Notes: a model not told the origin generated them from the letters alone. 64,000 nucleotides of DNA from Myxococcus qinghaiensis (GCF_024198215.1 NZ_JAKCFA010000006.1:372001-436000); one strand, 5' to 3'; positions 45,601-54,816 are shown, numbered from the stretch's first letter. Program-made: numbers and translations.

Positions 45601-46357
45601 CCCGGGCCAGGCCAAAGTCCATGACGTAGGTCTTCAGCGCCCCGTCGCCGTCGCGCTCCACCATGATGTTGGAGGGCTTCAAGTCCCGGTGGATGAGGCC
45701 CACGCGGTGGGCTTCGTGCACCCCGAGCGCGGCGTCCCGGAGCACCATCACCTTCTGTTCGAGCGGCAGCGTGCGTCCGAGCCCGCTGAGCGGCTGTCCA
45801 TCGATGTACCGCATGGCGATGAAGACCCGCTGCTGGACTTCACCGACCTCGTACACCTCGCAGATGCGCTCGTGGTTCACCCGCGCCTGGGCCCGGGCCT
45901 CCGCGATGAAGCGACGCGTGAGCCAGGGGGACTCGTCACGGACGAACTTGAGCGCCACCTGGCGCCGCAAGCGGGGGTCCCAGGCCAGGAACACGCGCCC
46001 CATTCCACCCTGTCCGAGCAGCCGCAGCGGCTGGTAGCGCTCCCAGCCCGGCAGGGGAAACGACTCCGCGCCAGGCCCCGCCAGGTGGGGTTCATCGGCC
46101 GGCGGCCGGGCGGGTGGCACGGTGACGGTCTCTTCCGACACCGGGGCGACAGGGGGTGGACCCGGCTGAGGCGACAGTCCCTTGCGAAGCTCCTCCAGCG
46201 TCTCTGGAGAGAGTCGTCCAAGCTCCTGGAGAAGCTGTGGCATCCCCTTTCCAGAGCGGAGTGCCTCTTCGCGGAGTGCCTCCACCTCTTCCCGGGTGAG
46301 CAGGCCTTCGGCCAGGGCACACCAGAGCAACTGCTCATCACCATCCTGAATGGTCAT
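42677..46357 (-). CDS. Ser/Thr protein kinase with TM segment and TPR-like C-terminus
   Basis: 1226 aa from ATG 46357 (GAGGG upstream; ATG 46396 adds 13 residues). A ~60-residue N-terminal helical segment (LLTREEVEALREEALRSGKGMPQLLQELG) and a Pro-rich linker lead to the kinase domain (about 105-380): GQGGMGRVFLA, Lys in QVALKFV, HRDLKPSN, DFGLARD, GTPHYMAPEQ. One TM helix follows (VSLVSAMVLVVAGALGWAAL, about 390-412), then ~800 residues of helical TPR-like repeats (e.g. YREAIALDARAPEAWINLGIAYF). A PknB-type membrane receptor; the outer repeats probably bind partners. Downstream of the SET gene. Confidence 0.92.
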   Translation of the reverse strand: MTIQDGDEQLLWCALAEGLLTREEVEALREEALRSGKGMPQLLQELGRLSPETLEELRKGLSPQPGPPPVAPVSEETVTVPPARPPADEPHLAGPGAESFPLPGWERYQPLRLLGQGGMGRVFLAWDPRLRRQVALKFVRDESPWLTRRFIAEARAQARVNHERICEVYEVGEVQQRVFIAMRYIDGQPLSGLGRTLPLEQKVMVLRDAALGVHEAHRVGLIHRDLKPSNIMVERDGDGALKTYVMDFGLARDWSASATVEGTLLGTPHYMAPEQARGEHAQLDRRADVYSLGASLYFILTGQPPLAGHTALEVLHQLRDVEPRPPRLLDPTVPEDLEAITLKCLEKDRSARYDSARALAEDLERYLSGEPVRARHGPGYLLRKRLRKHWRRVSLVSAMVLVVAGALGWAALARREAAARARQALQEADERERLARRFTEQVERIESLARYSALARLHDTREDRRRLRERMDVLAAEIEHGGPSALGAGHYALGRGALALGDVGEARRYLESAWAQGFREPRVAHALALVMGQLYRAQLLEAERLRSPEQRRARLSDLERDYREPALAYLRQSQGAEVPAPEYGSALLAFYEGRLDEALGRLDALGTQQPWFHEAPMLRGDILVARATRRGNSGAREEALADFEAARTAYSTAIAIAESLPALHRALGELEYAVLLMELYGQGDVRPAYERGLAAVSRALATAPDDYEAHVLEARFHRRQAEDRGRHGVDVEPLLQKASTVVRQAMALTPNRPEARRELGNLLFQWGQSARERGEDPRARFREALGMWEGVSPGDRDHGFHNQRGLVFKEWAEYEEQAGLPSADARGKAIESYREAIALDARAPEAWINLGIAYFTRATGAHGAEQDADLSRAWDALAEARGRNPRHVVTFFYAGEVQVLMAARRRNTGGDPAPALSSALESYREGLLINPKLPQLHNGVGMALRRQAEDAWERGDSSDALLKQAQASYEQALASAPNWLPALNNLGEVHAVRAWHLRELGKDPGASIRAAVEAYQRATAQAPEHAQPWSNLGAVEVLRAAHALERGLDPGPALARAETALQKATERNPRQGEAWRGLGEARAVGARWKAGRGQGRAEDFVEAEHAFEQALVLEPERHDFRLAFARFCLDWAALQVELGGQPEPILARGRARVEEALAARPDWPEAHAHRAGLLLARTDLAPRQEDEAGKLKAQAQAELEMALSRNPNLVARWSGPRALPRATLTR

Positions 46358-46562
46358 GGGCCCTCGCGGATGGGAAGCGTCAATGACAACCGCCATCGGT
46401 CTAACATGCCCTGGCGGATGAAGGCAGGGGCGGGGACCCGCTCCACACGCGGGCGCCCATGCGCTCCACGATCCTTCGCATTGCTCGGGGACAGAGGCCA
46501 GACGGACTCACCTGGCCTCGAATGTCACCCTTGGAGCGCGCGTGGCACCGCGTGAACCCCCA

Positions 46563-47198
46563 TCACCCCGCCAGACGCTTGCGCCCGCCCGTGGACTTCT
46601 TGCCCTTCACGGGCTTCGTCGCGCGCTTCGTCCCCTTCACGGGATTCTTCGCGGAGCGAGACTTGGACGCGGACTTCTTCTTCGCCCCGGCCTTCTTCGT
46701 GGCCTTCTTCCGGGCGGGGGCCTTCTTCTCCGGCGCCAGGATGGTGCCCCGACACGTAGCGGCGCCACAGCGGCACACATAGAGGGACTCGGAGTCCGGC
46801 CCCATCTCCTCGGTGCGCTCGTAGGCGTAGTCGTAGACCAGCTCCTCCCCCACCTCGAGCGCGCGCAGGGCGAAGATGTAGATGCCCCCCTTGTCGATGA
46901 GCGCCTCGCAGTTGGGCGCGCACGAGTGGTTGATGTAGCGCGCCTCGTTGTGGAGGGTGCCCGCGTCGAGCACCGTCTTGGGGTCCAGGTTGAACAGGAA
47001 GGTGTGGTGCCGACCCATGGCCTCGTCGTCGTAGCGACGATCCGCCTCTGCCTGCGTGATGCGCTCACCGACGTACTCGATGATGCGCTCACCCTTGCGG
47101 ATGCGACGGGTGGCGAAGGCGCCCGTGCCCTGGATGGACGACGGACGCAGCTCGAAGGGAATGGGCTTGGAGGAAGGAGTGAAAGTGGAGGATGTCAT
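46563..47198 (-). CDS. SET-domain lysine methyltransferase with histone-H1-like tail
   Basis: 211 aa from ATG 47198. The SET domain (about 14-130) has STTGAF-like SIQGTGAFATRRIRKGE, NHSCAPN (90-96), GEELVYDY (117-124), and a post-SET CxCx4C zinc motif (Cys142, 144, 149 with the NHSC Cys). The last ~55 residues are a Lys/Arg/Ala/Ser/Pro tail (KKATKKAGAKKKS...) like histone H1 or bacterial Hc1/HupB tails, likely to bind DNA. Bacterial SET proteins usually methylate chromatin-like or ribosomal proteins; the substrate is unknown. The kinase gene is 166 bp downstream. Confidence 0.93.
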   Translation of the reverse strand: MTSSTFTPSSKPIPFELRPSSIQGTGAFATRRIRKGERIIEYVGERITQAEADRRYDDEAMGRHHTFLFNLDPKTVLDAGTLHNEARYINHSCAPNCEALIDKGGIYIFALRALEVGEELVYDYAYERTEEMGPDSESLYVCRCGAATCRGTILAPEKKAPARKKATKKAGAKKKSASKSRSAKNPVKGTKRATKPVKGKKSTGGRKRLAG

Positions 47199-47292
47199 GC
47201 GGGTATGAGTGGCCCGGAGTTCACGTCGGCCAGGACGCTCCATCAACGGCGGTGTAGCGTGCACCAGACGGACTCTCGATGAAAGGCGTTCG

Positions 47293-47667
47293 ATGATGCG
47301 GTGGTGGCTGGTACTCGGTGCGGTGAACGCTTTCCTGTCCGTGGCCGCGGGAGCCTTCGGCGCTCATGCGCTCAAGGCCCGGCTCCCACCGGACCTCCTC
47401 GTCATCTTCGAGACCGGCGCGCGCTACCACATGTACCACGCGCTCGGACTGCTGGCGGTGGGACTGCTGGCCCTGCTGCGCCCCTCCTCCCTCCTCAACG
47501 GCGCGGGCTGGGCGATGCTCGTGGGCATCGTCCTGTTCTCCGGCAGCCTCTACGCGCTCGCACTCTCCGGCGTGCGCGTCCTGGGCGCCGTGACGCCCCT
47601 GGGCGGCCTGGGCTTCCTCGCCGGTTGGACTCTCTTCGCCATCGCCGCCTGGCGCGCCACGCCCTAG
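47293..47667 (+). CDS. DUF423 membrane protein
   Basis: 124 aa from ATG 47293. It has four hydrophobic segments and the family signature GAFGAHALK near the N-terminus, TGARYHMYHALGLL in the second helix, and TPLGGLGFLAGWTLFAIAA at the end. DUF423 proteins are small, conserved inner-membrane proteins of unknown function found in many bacteria. Divergent from the SET gene. The first ATG of the ATGATG pair is used here. Confidence 0.93.
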   Translation: MMRWWLVLGAVNAFLSVAAGAFGAHALKARLPPDLLVIFETGARYHMYHALGLLAVGLLALLRPSSLLNGAGWAMLVGIVLFSGSLYALALSGVRVLGAVTPLGGLGFLAGWTLFAIAAWRATP

Positions 47668-47681
47668 TCACAGGACTGGTG

Positions 47682-47990
47682 TCACTCCCGAACCAGCGGA
47701 GGCATCGGGTACACCAGGTCCAACTCCCGGTTGTTGCGGATGCCGCAGGCCTCGCGCTGCACCATCAGGTACCAGCGCTGAAGCTCCGCCTCCTTGCGCA
47801 GCACCCGGTAGCGCTCCAGGCGCACCACCCGCGCGGGGCCTCGGGCCATCAACAGCTCCCGCTCCGCGCCCTCCAGCGCGGCCAGGGCCTTCTCCAGCTT
47901 CTCGCCGGTGCGCCTGAGCGCGGAAGCCCTCTCCTTCTGGAGCTCGGCCTCCACCGGCAACAACGCATTGACGCTCTGTTCTCGGGCCAT
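47682..47990 (-). CDS. Small hypothetical protein, helical
   Basis: 102 aa from ATG 47990; the longer frame to 48143 adds a Cys/Gly-rich segment unlike coding sequence. The N-terminal 60 residues form a charged helix (AELQKERASALRRTGEKLEKALAALEGAERELLMARG) with a heptad-like pattern, and the C-terminus is RLERYRVLRKEAELQRWYLMVQREACGIRNNRELDLVYPMPP. No family recognised; a coiled coil is likely. No signal peptide. Divergent from the amidohydrolase at 48158. Confidence 0.6.
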   Translation of the reverse strand: MAREQSVNALLPVEAELQKERASALRRTGEKLEKALAALEGAERELLMARGPARVVRLERYRVLRKEAELQRWYLMVQREACGIRNNRELDLVYPMPPLVRE

Positions 47991-48157
47991 GCCCTTGGGT
48001 TTAACCACCCCCCACGGGCGCTCGCAGCGCGAGGGATGAGCCTGGCTGAAGCTCCCTCTCAGTCCGGCTTGCCCTCCAGGGCAGTGAGCGGCGAAGTGGC
48101 TGCCATCCTGCCCCCGCGCCATCATCCCCTCCCCCACACCCACGCCCAGGCACCGCC

Positions 48158-49438
48158 ATGCGCGCCCTCCTCCTCGCCCTCGTCGTCACCACGGCCTCGG
48201 CCCAGCAGACGGGAGCTTCGGCTCCTGCGCCAAAGTCGTACCTGCTGCGCCCCACGAGCGTCTTCGACGGCGTCACCCCCAAGCCCCATGCGGGCTGGGT
48301 CGTCCTCGTCACCGGAGAGCGCATCATCGCCGCCGGGCCCGAAGCCCAGGTGAAGCCACCCGAGGGCGCGGAGGTCATCGACCTGGCGGGCACCACGCTG
48401 TTGCCCGGCCTCATCGAGGGCCACTCGCACCTGTTCCTCCACCCGTACAACGAAGCGACCTGGAACGACCAGGTGCTGAAGGAGTCCCTGTCCCTGCGCG
48501 TGGCCCGCGCCACCCAGCATGCGCGCGAGACGCTGCTCGCGGGCTTCACCACCGCGCGCGACTTGGGCACCGAGGGCGCGGGCGACGCCGACGTCGGCCT
48601 CAAGCAGGCGATTCAGCAGGGCATCATCCCCGGGCCCCGACTGCTCGTGGCGACGCGGGCGCTGGTGGCCAGCGGCACCTACGGCCCCAAGGGCTTCGCC
48701 CCCGAGTGGCACGTCCCCCAGGGCGCCGAGGAGGCCGACGGTGTGGATGACCTGGTGCGCGCGGTGCGCGGACAGATGGGCCGGGGCGCCGACTGGGTGA
48801 AGGTCTACGGCGACTATCGCTGGGGCCCCTCGGGCGAGGCCCGCCCCACCTACTCACTGGAGGAGATGAAGCGAATCGTGGAGACGGCGAGCGACGGTGG
48901 CCGCCCCGTCTCCGTCCACGCCAGCACGCCCGAGGGCATGCGCCGCGCGGTCCTCGCCGGCGCCCAGAGCATCGAACACGGCGATGGAGGAACGCCCGAG
49001 GTCTTCCGCCTCATGGCGCAGCGCGGAGTCTTCCTCTGCCCCACGCTGGCGGCGGGCGACGCGCTGTTTCGCTACCACGGCTGGAAGAAGGGCGTGGACC
49101 CGGAGCCCGCCTCCATTCAGGAGAAGCGCACCAGCTTCCGCGCGGCGCTCGCTGCGGGCGTGCCCATGTGCGTGGGCGGAGACTCGGGCGTCTTCACCCA
49201 CGGGGAGAACGGGCGCGAGCTGGAGCTGATGGTGGAGTACGGCATGACGCCCGTGCAGGTGCTCCAGGCGGCCACGTCCGGCAACGCGAAGATGCTGCGC
49301 CGCGAGGACCGGCTCGGGCGGGTGAAGGCGGGGCTCTTCGCGGACCTCGTCGCCGTGGAGGGAGACCCCACGCGGGACATCTCCGCGGTGCGCAAGGTCC
49401 GCTGGGTGATGAAGAACGGAACGCCCTACCGGCGCTGA
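48158..49438 (+). CDS. Secreted amidohydrolase family protein
   Basis: 426 aa with a Sec signal ([13 protein letters not shown]). It belongs to the imidazolonepropionase/dipeptidase-like amidohydrolases: [11 protein letters not shown] (HxH metal ligands), a [11 protein letters not shown] segment, PVSVHAST with further His, a [10 protein letters not shown] motif, GGDSGVF (Asp), and a C-terminal [22 protein letters not shown]. Metal-dependent hydrolysis of an amide or related bond in the periplasm or outside is predicted; the substrate is not evident. The 3' end overlaps the convergent GT87-like gene by 13 bp. Confidence 0.9.
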   Translation: MRALLLALVVTTASAQQTGASAPAPKSYLLRPTSVFDGVTPKPHAGWVVLVTGERIIAAGPEAQVKPPEGAEVIDLAGTTLLPGLIEGHSHLFLHPYNEATWNDQVLKESLSLRVARATQHARETLLAGFTTARDLGTEGAGDADVGLKQAIQQGIIPGPRLLVATRALVASGTYGPKGFAPEWHVPQGAEEADGVDDLVRAVRGQMGRGADWVKVYGDYRWGPSGEARPTYSLEEMKRIVETASDGGRPVSVHASTPEGMRRAVLAGAQSIEHGDGGTPEVFRLMAQRGVFLCPTLAAGDALFRYHGWKKGVDPEPASIQEKRTSFRAALAAGVPMCVGGDSGVFTHGENGRELELMVEYGMTPVQVLQAATSGNAKMLRREDRLGRVKAGLFADLVAVEGDPTRDISAVRKVRWVMKNGTPYRR

Positions 49439-50802
49439 CTCGCCAGGCCGATTCCCGCGGGCTCCCCACAGGCCGCCTCCACCGACGCGGGCAGGAAGTC
49501 CCGCTCCGACGACGCCGTGGGCGCCACGTCATCCGAGGCCACCCGCCGCCACGCATCCCGCAGCAGCAGGTAGCCCGCGACGAACAGCATCCCGTTGCGC
49601 GCCAGGAGCAGCAGCGTCTGGGGAATGCCCAGCCCGTACTTGTACGAGGGGCCCACGAAGACGCCTCGCGACAGGACGGCGGCGACGAGGATGAGCACGG
49701 GCACCGTGCGCGAGCCGGACAGGAGCGCCAGCGCCGCCGCGCCCATCACCCACGTCAGGAACTGCGGGCTGAGCACCGGGTTGAGGATGATGAAGGCCAC
49801 CAGCGGCCCCAGCGCCAGCCGCGCCAGGTCCTCCACCCGCTCCGGGGCGCGGCGACGCACGGACCACACACCCACGGCGGCCATGCCCAGCGAGCCCACC
49901 ACCCACAGCCACCGGCTCACCGCCCTCACGCCCTCGGCGGCGGCGCCGTGCAGTTCGTACGCCGCGGGCGCGTGAATCCACACCACGCCCTGGGCAAGGC
50001 CCAGGTGATGCGCGGCCCACAGCAACGAGGCCCCGAACGACTCCACCTGGAGCCCCCGGTCCACGTGGAATGACGCGAAGCCCCACCAGGGCCACACGGC
50101 GCTCAGCGGCAGCAGCGGCGCCACGCCCAGCGTCAGGCCCACCACCAGCTTGCCCAGCGTGCCGCGCTTCCAGGCCACGGCCAGGGCCAGCGGCACCAGC
50201 ACCACCGGGTAGAGCTTCGTCACCACGCCCACCGAGAGCGCCAGCCCCGCCACCGTCTCGCGACGACGCGCCAGCGCGAAGAGGGCCGCCATCGTCAGCG
50301 CCGCGGGGATGAGGTCATAGCGCTTGAGGTAGTAGAGCGCCGCCATCCACGACGTCACCGAGTACGCCAGACACGGCACCACCGAGCGCCACGTCCTGCC
50401 CCACTTGCGCGCGCCCTCGGTCAGCAGCACCCACTTGATGAACCCATCCATCACCGCGAGCTGGAGCCCGAAGAGCGGGATGAACTCCCACTGCGTGGAG
50501 CGCACCCACGCCGCGGGGATGAACCACAGGAGCGCGTAGGGCGGGTACTCGAAGCGGAAGTCCTGGTTGGGCGTAAGGCCACCGAGGAAGGCGCGCGCCG
50601 TCTTGAAGTAGAGGTCCAGGTCGCCGATGCGAGGCGAGAACGCGTACACCACGAGCGGCGTCACGCCGACGAGGAACGCGACCCAGTGCCAGGGCCCGAG
50701 ACGGGCGGAAGCGGAAGTCGAGGGAAGAGGGGGTGTGGAGGCGGACACGCGAGCGCACTCTGTCCAATCCCGGCTGCTCTTGTCGCGGGGAAAGAGAGAC
50801 AC
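49426..50802 (-). CDS. Multi-pass GT87-like (DUF2029) mannosyltransferase-type protein
   Basis: 458 aa with about ten to twelve hydrophobic segments. The first luminal loop carries [40 protein letters not shown], the Asp/Glu and FEYPP pattern of GT-C polyprenol-phosphate-dependent transferases of the GT87 family. The middle has [16 protein letters not shown], also typical. Predicted to transfer a hexose from a lipid-linked donor outside the membrane; the acceptor is unknown. It follows pfkB on the minus strand with a 58-bp gap. Confidence 0.8.
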   Translation of the reverse strand: MSLFPRDKSSRDWTECARVSASTPPLPSTSASARLGPWHWVAFLVGVTPLVVYAFSPRIGDLDLYFKTARAFLGGLTPNQDFRFEYPPYALLWFIPAAWVRSTQWEFIPLFGLQLAVMDGFIKWVLLTEGARKWGRTWRSVVPCLAYSVTSWMAALYYLKRYDLIPAALTMAALFALARRRETVAGLALSVGVVTKLYPVVLVPLALAVAWKRGTLGKLVVGLTLGVAPLLPLSAVWPWWGFASFHVDRGLQVESFGASLLWAAHHLGLAQGVVWIHAPAAYELHGAAAEGVRAVSRWLWVVGSLGMAAVGVWSVRRRAPERVEDLARLALGPLVAFIILNPVLSPQFLTWVMGAAALALLSGSRTVPVLILVAAVLSRGVFVGPSYKYGLGIPQTLLLLARNGMLFVAGYLLLRDAWRRVASDDVAPTASSERDFLPASVEAACGEPAGIGLASQRR

Positions 50803-50860
50803 GGCGCCCCCTCCCCTGCTCAGGCACCACCCGAGGAGGCGAAGTCTACCCGGGTCGGCG

Positions 50861-51811
50861 TTACAGCGTGCGGGCCAGCGGCACGGCCACCACCCGCGTG
50901 AAGAGCCGCTCGACGTCCGCCCGAGCGCACAGGTCCGTGCCCTGGGAGAGCAGGGCCGCCGTGCCGGAGGCGATGCCCCAGCGCAGGGCGTCCTCGTACG
51001 ACTGGCCCCGGGAGAGCGCCAGCGTCAGCCCCGCCACGAAGCTGTCACCCGCGCCCACCGAGCTGTGCGTCTCGACAGGGGGAGGCGAGGCGCGAAGCTG
51101 CGTGTCCCGAGTCGTCAGGAGCGCGCCGTCGGCGCCCATGGACACGGCCAGGACTTCCGCGCGCCCTCGCGCCACCAGCTCCCGCGCCGCCTCGGCCTGG
51201 CTGTCCAGGTCCTCCGCCTTCATGCCCGTCAGCTCACGCAGCTCGCGGCGGTTGGGCTTGGCCAGGAACACGCCCTCCTCCAGCGCCACGGAGAGCGGCG
51301 TCCCGCTGGTGTCCACGACGGCGCGCACGCCCAGCCCCTTCGCCAGGCGCGCGACGCGCGCATAGAAGTCCTCGGGCACGCCCTGGGGCAGGCTCCCGCT
51401 GGCCACGATGAACGCGGCGCCCGTCGCCACCTCGCCCACCGCCGTCAGACAGCGCTGCCACTCGCGCTCGGAGAGCACGGGCCCGGGGAGGATGAAGCGG
51501 TACTCGCGGGCGCTGGTGCCCTCGGCCACGGTGAAGCTCTCGCGCGTGGAGCCCTCCACGGGGATGGAGCGGCGCAACAGCCCCTTCTCCTCCAGCAGCT
51601 CCTCCAACATCAGCCCCGTGGCGCCGCCCCGCGTGTAGACGGCGATGGACTCACCGCCCAGCTCGCGCACCACGCGCGCCACGTTGATGCCGCCGCCACC
51701 CGGGTCCCTGCGCACCGAGCCACAGCGCAGCTTGTGCTCCGGGGTGACCTCCGGCACCGACGTCGCGACGTCGATGGCGGGGTTGAGCGTCAGCGTCACG
51801 ATGTGCGCCAT
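50861..51811 (-). CDS. pfkB: 6-phosphofructokinase II-type sugar kinase (PfkB)
   Basis: 316 aa from ATG 51811; the longer frame upstream is not coding. It resembles E. coli PfkB closely: TLTLNPAIDVATSVPEV...KLRC, DPGGGGINVARVVRELGG, SGSLPQGVP, the substrate-side KPNRRELRELTG, and the PfkB signature HSSVGAGDSFVAGLTLAL with the catalytic Asp. It phosphorylates fructose-6-phosphate (or a related sugar phosphate) with ATP in the cytoplasm. The gene is divergent from mug, and the GT87-like gene lies downstream. Confidence 0.88.
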   Translation of the reverse strand: MAHIVTLTLNPAIDVATSVPEVTPEHKLRCGSVRRDPGGGGINVARVVRELGGESIAVYTRGGATGLMLEELLEEKGLLRRSIPVEGSTRESFTVAEGTSAREYRFILPGPVLSEREWQRCLTAVGEVATGAAFIVASGSLPQGVPEDFYARVARLAKGLGVRAVVDTSGTPLSVALEEGVFLAKPNRRELRELTGMKAEDLDSQAEAARELVARGRAEVLAVSMGADGALLTTRDTQLRASPPPVETHSSVGAGDSFVAGLTLALSRGQSYEDALRWGIASGTAALLSQGTDLCARADVERLFTRVVAVPLARTL

Positions 51812-51940
51812 GTGCCAGGTCTCCAGCGGTGGGGAGTGGACGTCCGTCTCGGAACGAGAAAGCGCGCAGCGTGCCCCACCCGGAACGTCCCCGCCAGCCC
51901 GGGCGTTGCCATCCCCGCGCGGCTGAGGCGAGATGCGCCC

Positions 51941-52498
51941 ATGCCCTCGCCACGAGGCCCCACGCGGGAACAGCTCGACGCGGCCATTGGCCGCACCATG
52001 CCGGACATCCTCTCGCGCGGCCTGCGCGTACTCTTCTGCGGCATCAACCCCAGCCTCTACTCCGTGGTGATGGGCCACCACTTCGCGCGCCCGGGCAACC
52101 GCTTCTGGCCCACGCTGCACCTGTCGGGCTTCACGCCCCGGCAGCTGCGTCCCTCGGAGCAGGCCGAGCTGCGCGAGCGCGGCCTGGGCATCACCAACGT
52201 CGTCGACCGCGCCACGGCGACCGCGGACCTGCTCGACAAGGCGGAGCTGCTCACGGGCGCTGTCTCGCTGGAGGCCAAGGTGCGCCGCTACCGCCCCCGC
52301 TTCCTCGCGGTGCTGGGCATGGGCGCGTACCGCACCGCCTTCGCGCGGCCCAAGGCACAGCTCGGGCTCCAACCGGAGACGATGGGCACCACTCGGCTGT
52401 GGGTGCTGCCCAATCCCAGCGGGCTCAATGCCCACTATCAGCTCCAGGATTTGGCCCGCCTCTACGCGCAGCTGCGTCAGGCGGCCGACGAGGGCTGA
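51941..52498 (+). CDS. mug: G:U/G:T mismatch-specific uracil-DNA glycosylase (Mug)
   Basis: 185 aa from ATG 51941. The Mug/TDG-type uracil-DNA glycosylase motifs are present: catalytic FCGINPSLYS near residue 32-42, the GxHFARPGNRFWPTLHLSGF DNA-binding stretch, TDLLDK-like ATADLLDKAELL, and the C-terminal LPNPSGLNAHY wedge motif. It removes uracil or thymine opposite guanine to start base excision repair. Convergent with the CysQ-like gene, 8 bp apart. Confidence 0.92.
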   Translation: MPSPRGPTREQLDAAIGRTMPDILSRGLRVLFCGINPSLYSVVMGHHFARPGNRFWPTLHLSGFTPRQLRPSEQAELRERGLGITNVVDRATATADLLDKAELLTGAVSLEAKVRRYRPRFLAVLGMGAYRTAFARPKAQLGLQPETMGTTRLWVLPNPSGLNAHYQLQDLARLYAQLRQAADEG

Positions 52499-52506
52499 GG
52501 CCCGCG

Positions 52507-53340
52507 TCAGTCGATGAGCTTCGCCTCGCGCGCGAAGCGGGTGACGACGGGCTGCACCTTCGGGAACGCGGCGGCGTTGCAGGCCAGCAGGCCGCGCAGG
52601 TTCTGGAGCTCGGAGCCGTCATAGCGGTACGGCGTGCCGCCCAGGTCCGTGAGGATGCCCCCGGCCGAGCGCAGCACGGCCTCCGGCGCGCAGTTGTCCC
52701 AGCGGTAGCTCTTGTCGCTGACGTGCAGGTAGAGGTCCGCCTTGGACTCCGCGAGCAGGCCGCACTTGACGCCCACCGAGCCGGACTCCTGCTCCCGGGT
52801 GATGCCCAGCCGCGCCACCACCTGGTTCGTCAGCTTGGAGCGATGCGAGCGCGACACCACCAGTCGCAGCGACGCGGGCTCCGCCTCGTCCGACACGCGC
52901 AGGGCGCGGCGCGTGCCCGCCGACTCCACGAAGCCCCCCTGCCCCACCACGCCCGAGTAGAGCGTGTCGCCCACCGGCCGGTACACCACGCCCAGCACGG
53001 CCTCGGTGCCGATGGCCAGGCCGATGTGGATGGCGAACTCGCCGTTGCGGTTGACGAACTCCTGGGTGCCGTCGAGCGGGTCCACGAACCAGCAGCGCTC
53101 GAAGCGGCCGGCGACGGCGCTGTTGTCGGACTCCTCGGCCACCACGCCGTCACCAGGGAAGGCGCGGCGCAGCGCATCCACGATGAGGGCGTTGGCTCGG
53201 GTATCCGCCTCCGTGACGGGCCCCTGGCCGCCCGCCTTGTCCTCGACGGAGAAGGCGGTGGCGTAGACCTGCAGCAAGAGGGCGCCTGCTTCGCGGGCGA
53301 TGCGGCGGGCGGTGTCGAGCTCGGTGTCGAGGGATGGCAT
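52507..53340 (-). CDS. Inositol monophosphatase family phosphatase, CysQ-like
   Basis: 277 aa from ATG 53340. Motif EDKAGGQGPVTEADTRAN (lithium-sensitive family region), the metal site DGVVAEES (Glu), WFVDPLDGTQEFV (Asp-Pro-Leu-Asp-Gly) and the C-terminal WDNCAPEAVLRSAGG are all clear. It dephosphorylates a phosphorylated small molecule using Mg; 3'-phosphoadenosine-5'-phosphate is the best-known CysQ substrate and inositol-1-phosphate an alternative. A gene symbol is not assigned because the substrate is uncertain. Confidence 0.88.
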   Translation of the reverse strand: MPSLDTELDTARRIAREAGALLLQVYATAFSVEDKAGGQGPVTEADTRANALIVDALRRAFPGDGVVAEESDNSAVAGRFERCWFVDPLDGTQEFVNRNGEFAIHIGLAIGTEAVLGVVYRPVGDTLYSGVVGQGGFVESAGTRRALRVSDEAEPASLRLVVSRSHRSKLTNQVVARLGITREQESGSVGVKCGLLAESKADLYLHVSDKSYRWDNCAPEAVLRSAGGILTDLGGTPYRYDGSELQNLRGLLACNAAAFPKVQPVVTRFAREAKLID

Positions 53341-53558
53341 GGGCGGACAGTCTGCCCTCGAATGGGGCCTGGGTGGGAAGTCGAACGTCGGGCAAGGCTG
53401 GGGCGAACCGCCCCACGCGGGGCGAAGTGCCCCACGGGGTTCGGCGTGCTCGCGAGGGAAGTTGGTGGCGCGGCTTCTGCACTGCACGAAGCGAACCGTG
53501 AGTGCTCGGGGAGCGGGCCCGCACCCAGGCCCCCGAGACACCGTGAGGACAGGCCGAG

Positions 53559-54056
53559 ATGATGAAAGTGTTGCTGACAGGGTTGATGCTGCTGTGTGGA
53601 GCGATGCTCGCCTTCGGAGGCGGGCGCATGTTGTACCGGGCCCATGCGAGCGAGCGCTGGCCCACCACCGAGGGCACCGTGGTGGCGTCGGGCGTGGAGA
53701 CGCTGCGCAGCCGGCGCACCACCCGCTTCCATCCCGAGGTGCGCTACGAGTACGCGGTGGGCGGCCACACCTACTCGGCGGACACCATTTCGTTCGGGGG
53801 CAATGACACGGGTGCGCTGCCGGATGCCCAGCGCCTGACGCACCGGTATGCCTCCGGCACGAAGCTGCCCGTGCACTACGAGCCGGACGACCCGGCGGTG
53901 GCGTGCGTGGAGTGCGGCGGCGCGGGCATGTCCAGCTACGTGGTGATGCTGGGAGGCCTGGCCGTCGCCGGAATCGCTGGCGCGGGCATGGTGGACATGG
54001 TGCGCGCGGACGTGCGCGAGAAGCGCCGCCTCAAGGGACAGCGGCTCGCGCGGTAG
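53559..54056 (+). CDS. DUF3592 membrane protein
   Basis: 165 aa. An N-terminal TM (VLLTGLMLLCGAMLAFGGGRM) is followed by a beta-rich domain with WPTTEGTVVASGVE, HPEVRYEYAVGGHTYSADTI, GTKLPVHYEPDDPAVACVE, and a C-terminal TM (SYVVMLGGLAVAGIAGAGMV). This is the architecture of DUF3592, a widespread family of unknown function with the beta domain outside the membrane. Start at the first ATG of an ATGATG. Convergent with the frameshifted gene, 2 bp apart. Confidence 0.9.
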   Translation: MMKVLLTGLMLLCGAMLAFGGGRMLYRAHASERWPTTEGTVVASGVETLRSRRTTRFHPEVRYEYAVGGHTYSADTISFGGNDTGALPDAQRLTHRYASGTKLPVHYEPDDPAVACVECGGAGMSSYVVMLGGLAVAGIAGAGMVDMVRADVREKRRLKGQRLAR

Positions 54057-54058
54057 CC

Positions 54059-54816
54059 TCAGCGGCGTCGCAGGGTGAAGACGGGGCCATTCTGCGCGAC
54101 GACACTGTAGCCCCCCAGGTCGCCGTCCACGTCCTGACCAATCACGAGCGGATCCGGGAACGTGGCTTCGTCGAAGTAGACGAGGAGCTTCTCGCGAGTG
54201 TCGACGAGCTCCAGGGGCCCCAGGGGAGCTGTCGCGAAGACTTGTGCCACCGGGTCTGGGGCCAGCTCCTCTATCGTCTTGGTCAGGCTGACCGCCCACT
54301 CGTCCCGGTAGGACTGGATGCGCGCCTTGAGGTTCTGGAGGACGATGGAGCCCCGGGCGGGATTGGCGTTCATCCGGTGCTGGATGCGGGCCTGGCTCCA
54401 GTGTGCCTCGAGGAGGAACAGCCGCTTCTTCGCCTGGCGGACATTCTCCGGCGTGCCGTTTTCGACCTTCGACAGGGCGATATCCGTGCAGAACTGCGCA
54501 TGAGACATGGACCGCATCGCCTCCAGACAATGGCCGAGCGAATACTTGCCCGCGTAGCTCTGATACACGCGGACCTCAGGTCGAACTTCTCGACGACCTC
54601 CTCGAGGTCGCTCGTGGTGGAGCTCGCATAGGTGGCGAAGGGCTCGCACACGAACATCTCGATGCGCGTCCCCCCGGCACGCCGCCGCGTCTGCGCGGCA
54701 CGCGAAACAGCTTCGTGCACGCTCGCAGCAGGGCCACTCGCGCACGAGAGTGAACAGGACAAAGCGGGAGCAAGGACACAGAGCAAGGAAGACGACGCTG
54801 GACGACGTCCATTCAC
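54059..54816 (-). pseudogene. Lipoprotein gene with a frameshift, unknown family
   Basis: From GTG 54816 one frame reads a lipoprotein signal (SSLLCVLAPALSCSLSC lipobox) and about 80 residues ending EEVVEKFDL. The same protein seems to continue in another frame as PEVRVYQSYAGKYSLGHCLEAM and on to the stop at 54059. The switch falls near 54579-54582, where losing one C from a run (GAC CCT to GAC CT) would explain it. The rest is intact for about 170 codons, with helical LFLLEAHWSQARIQHRMNAN and beta LVYFDEATFPDPLVIGQ. It could be a true pseudogene, a sequencing or assembly error, or a programmed frameshift. Confidence 0.7.

Noticed and set aside
42770..46555. 1261-codon plus-strand frame opposite the kinase gene
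   Set aside because: The minus strand encodes an unmistakable kinase; the plus frame has no recognisable motif.
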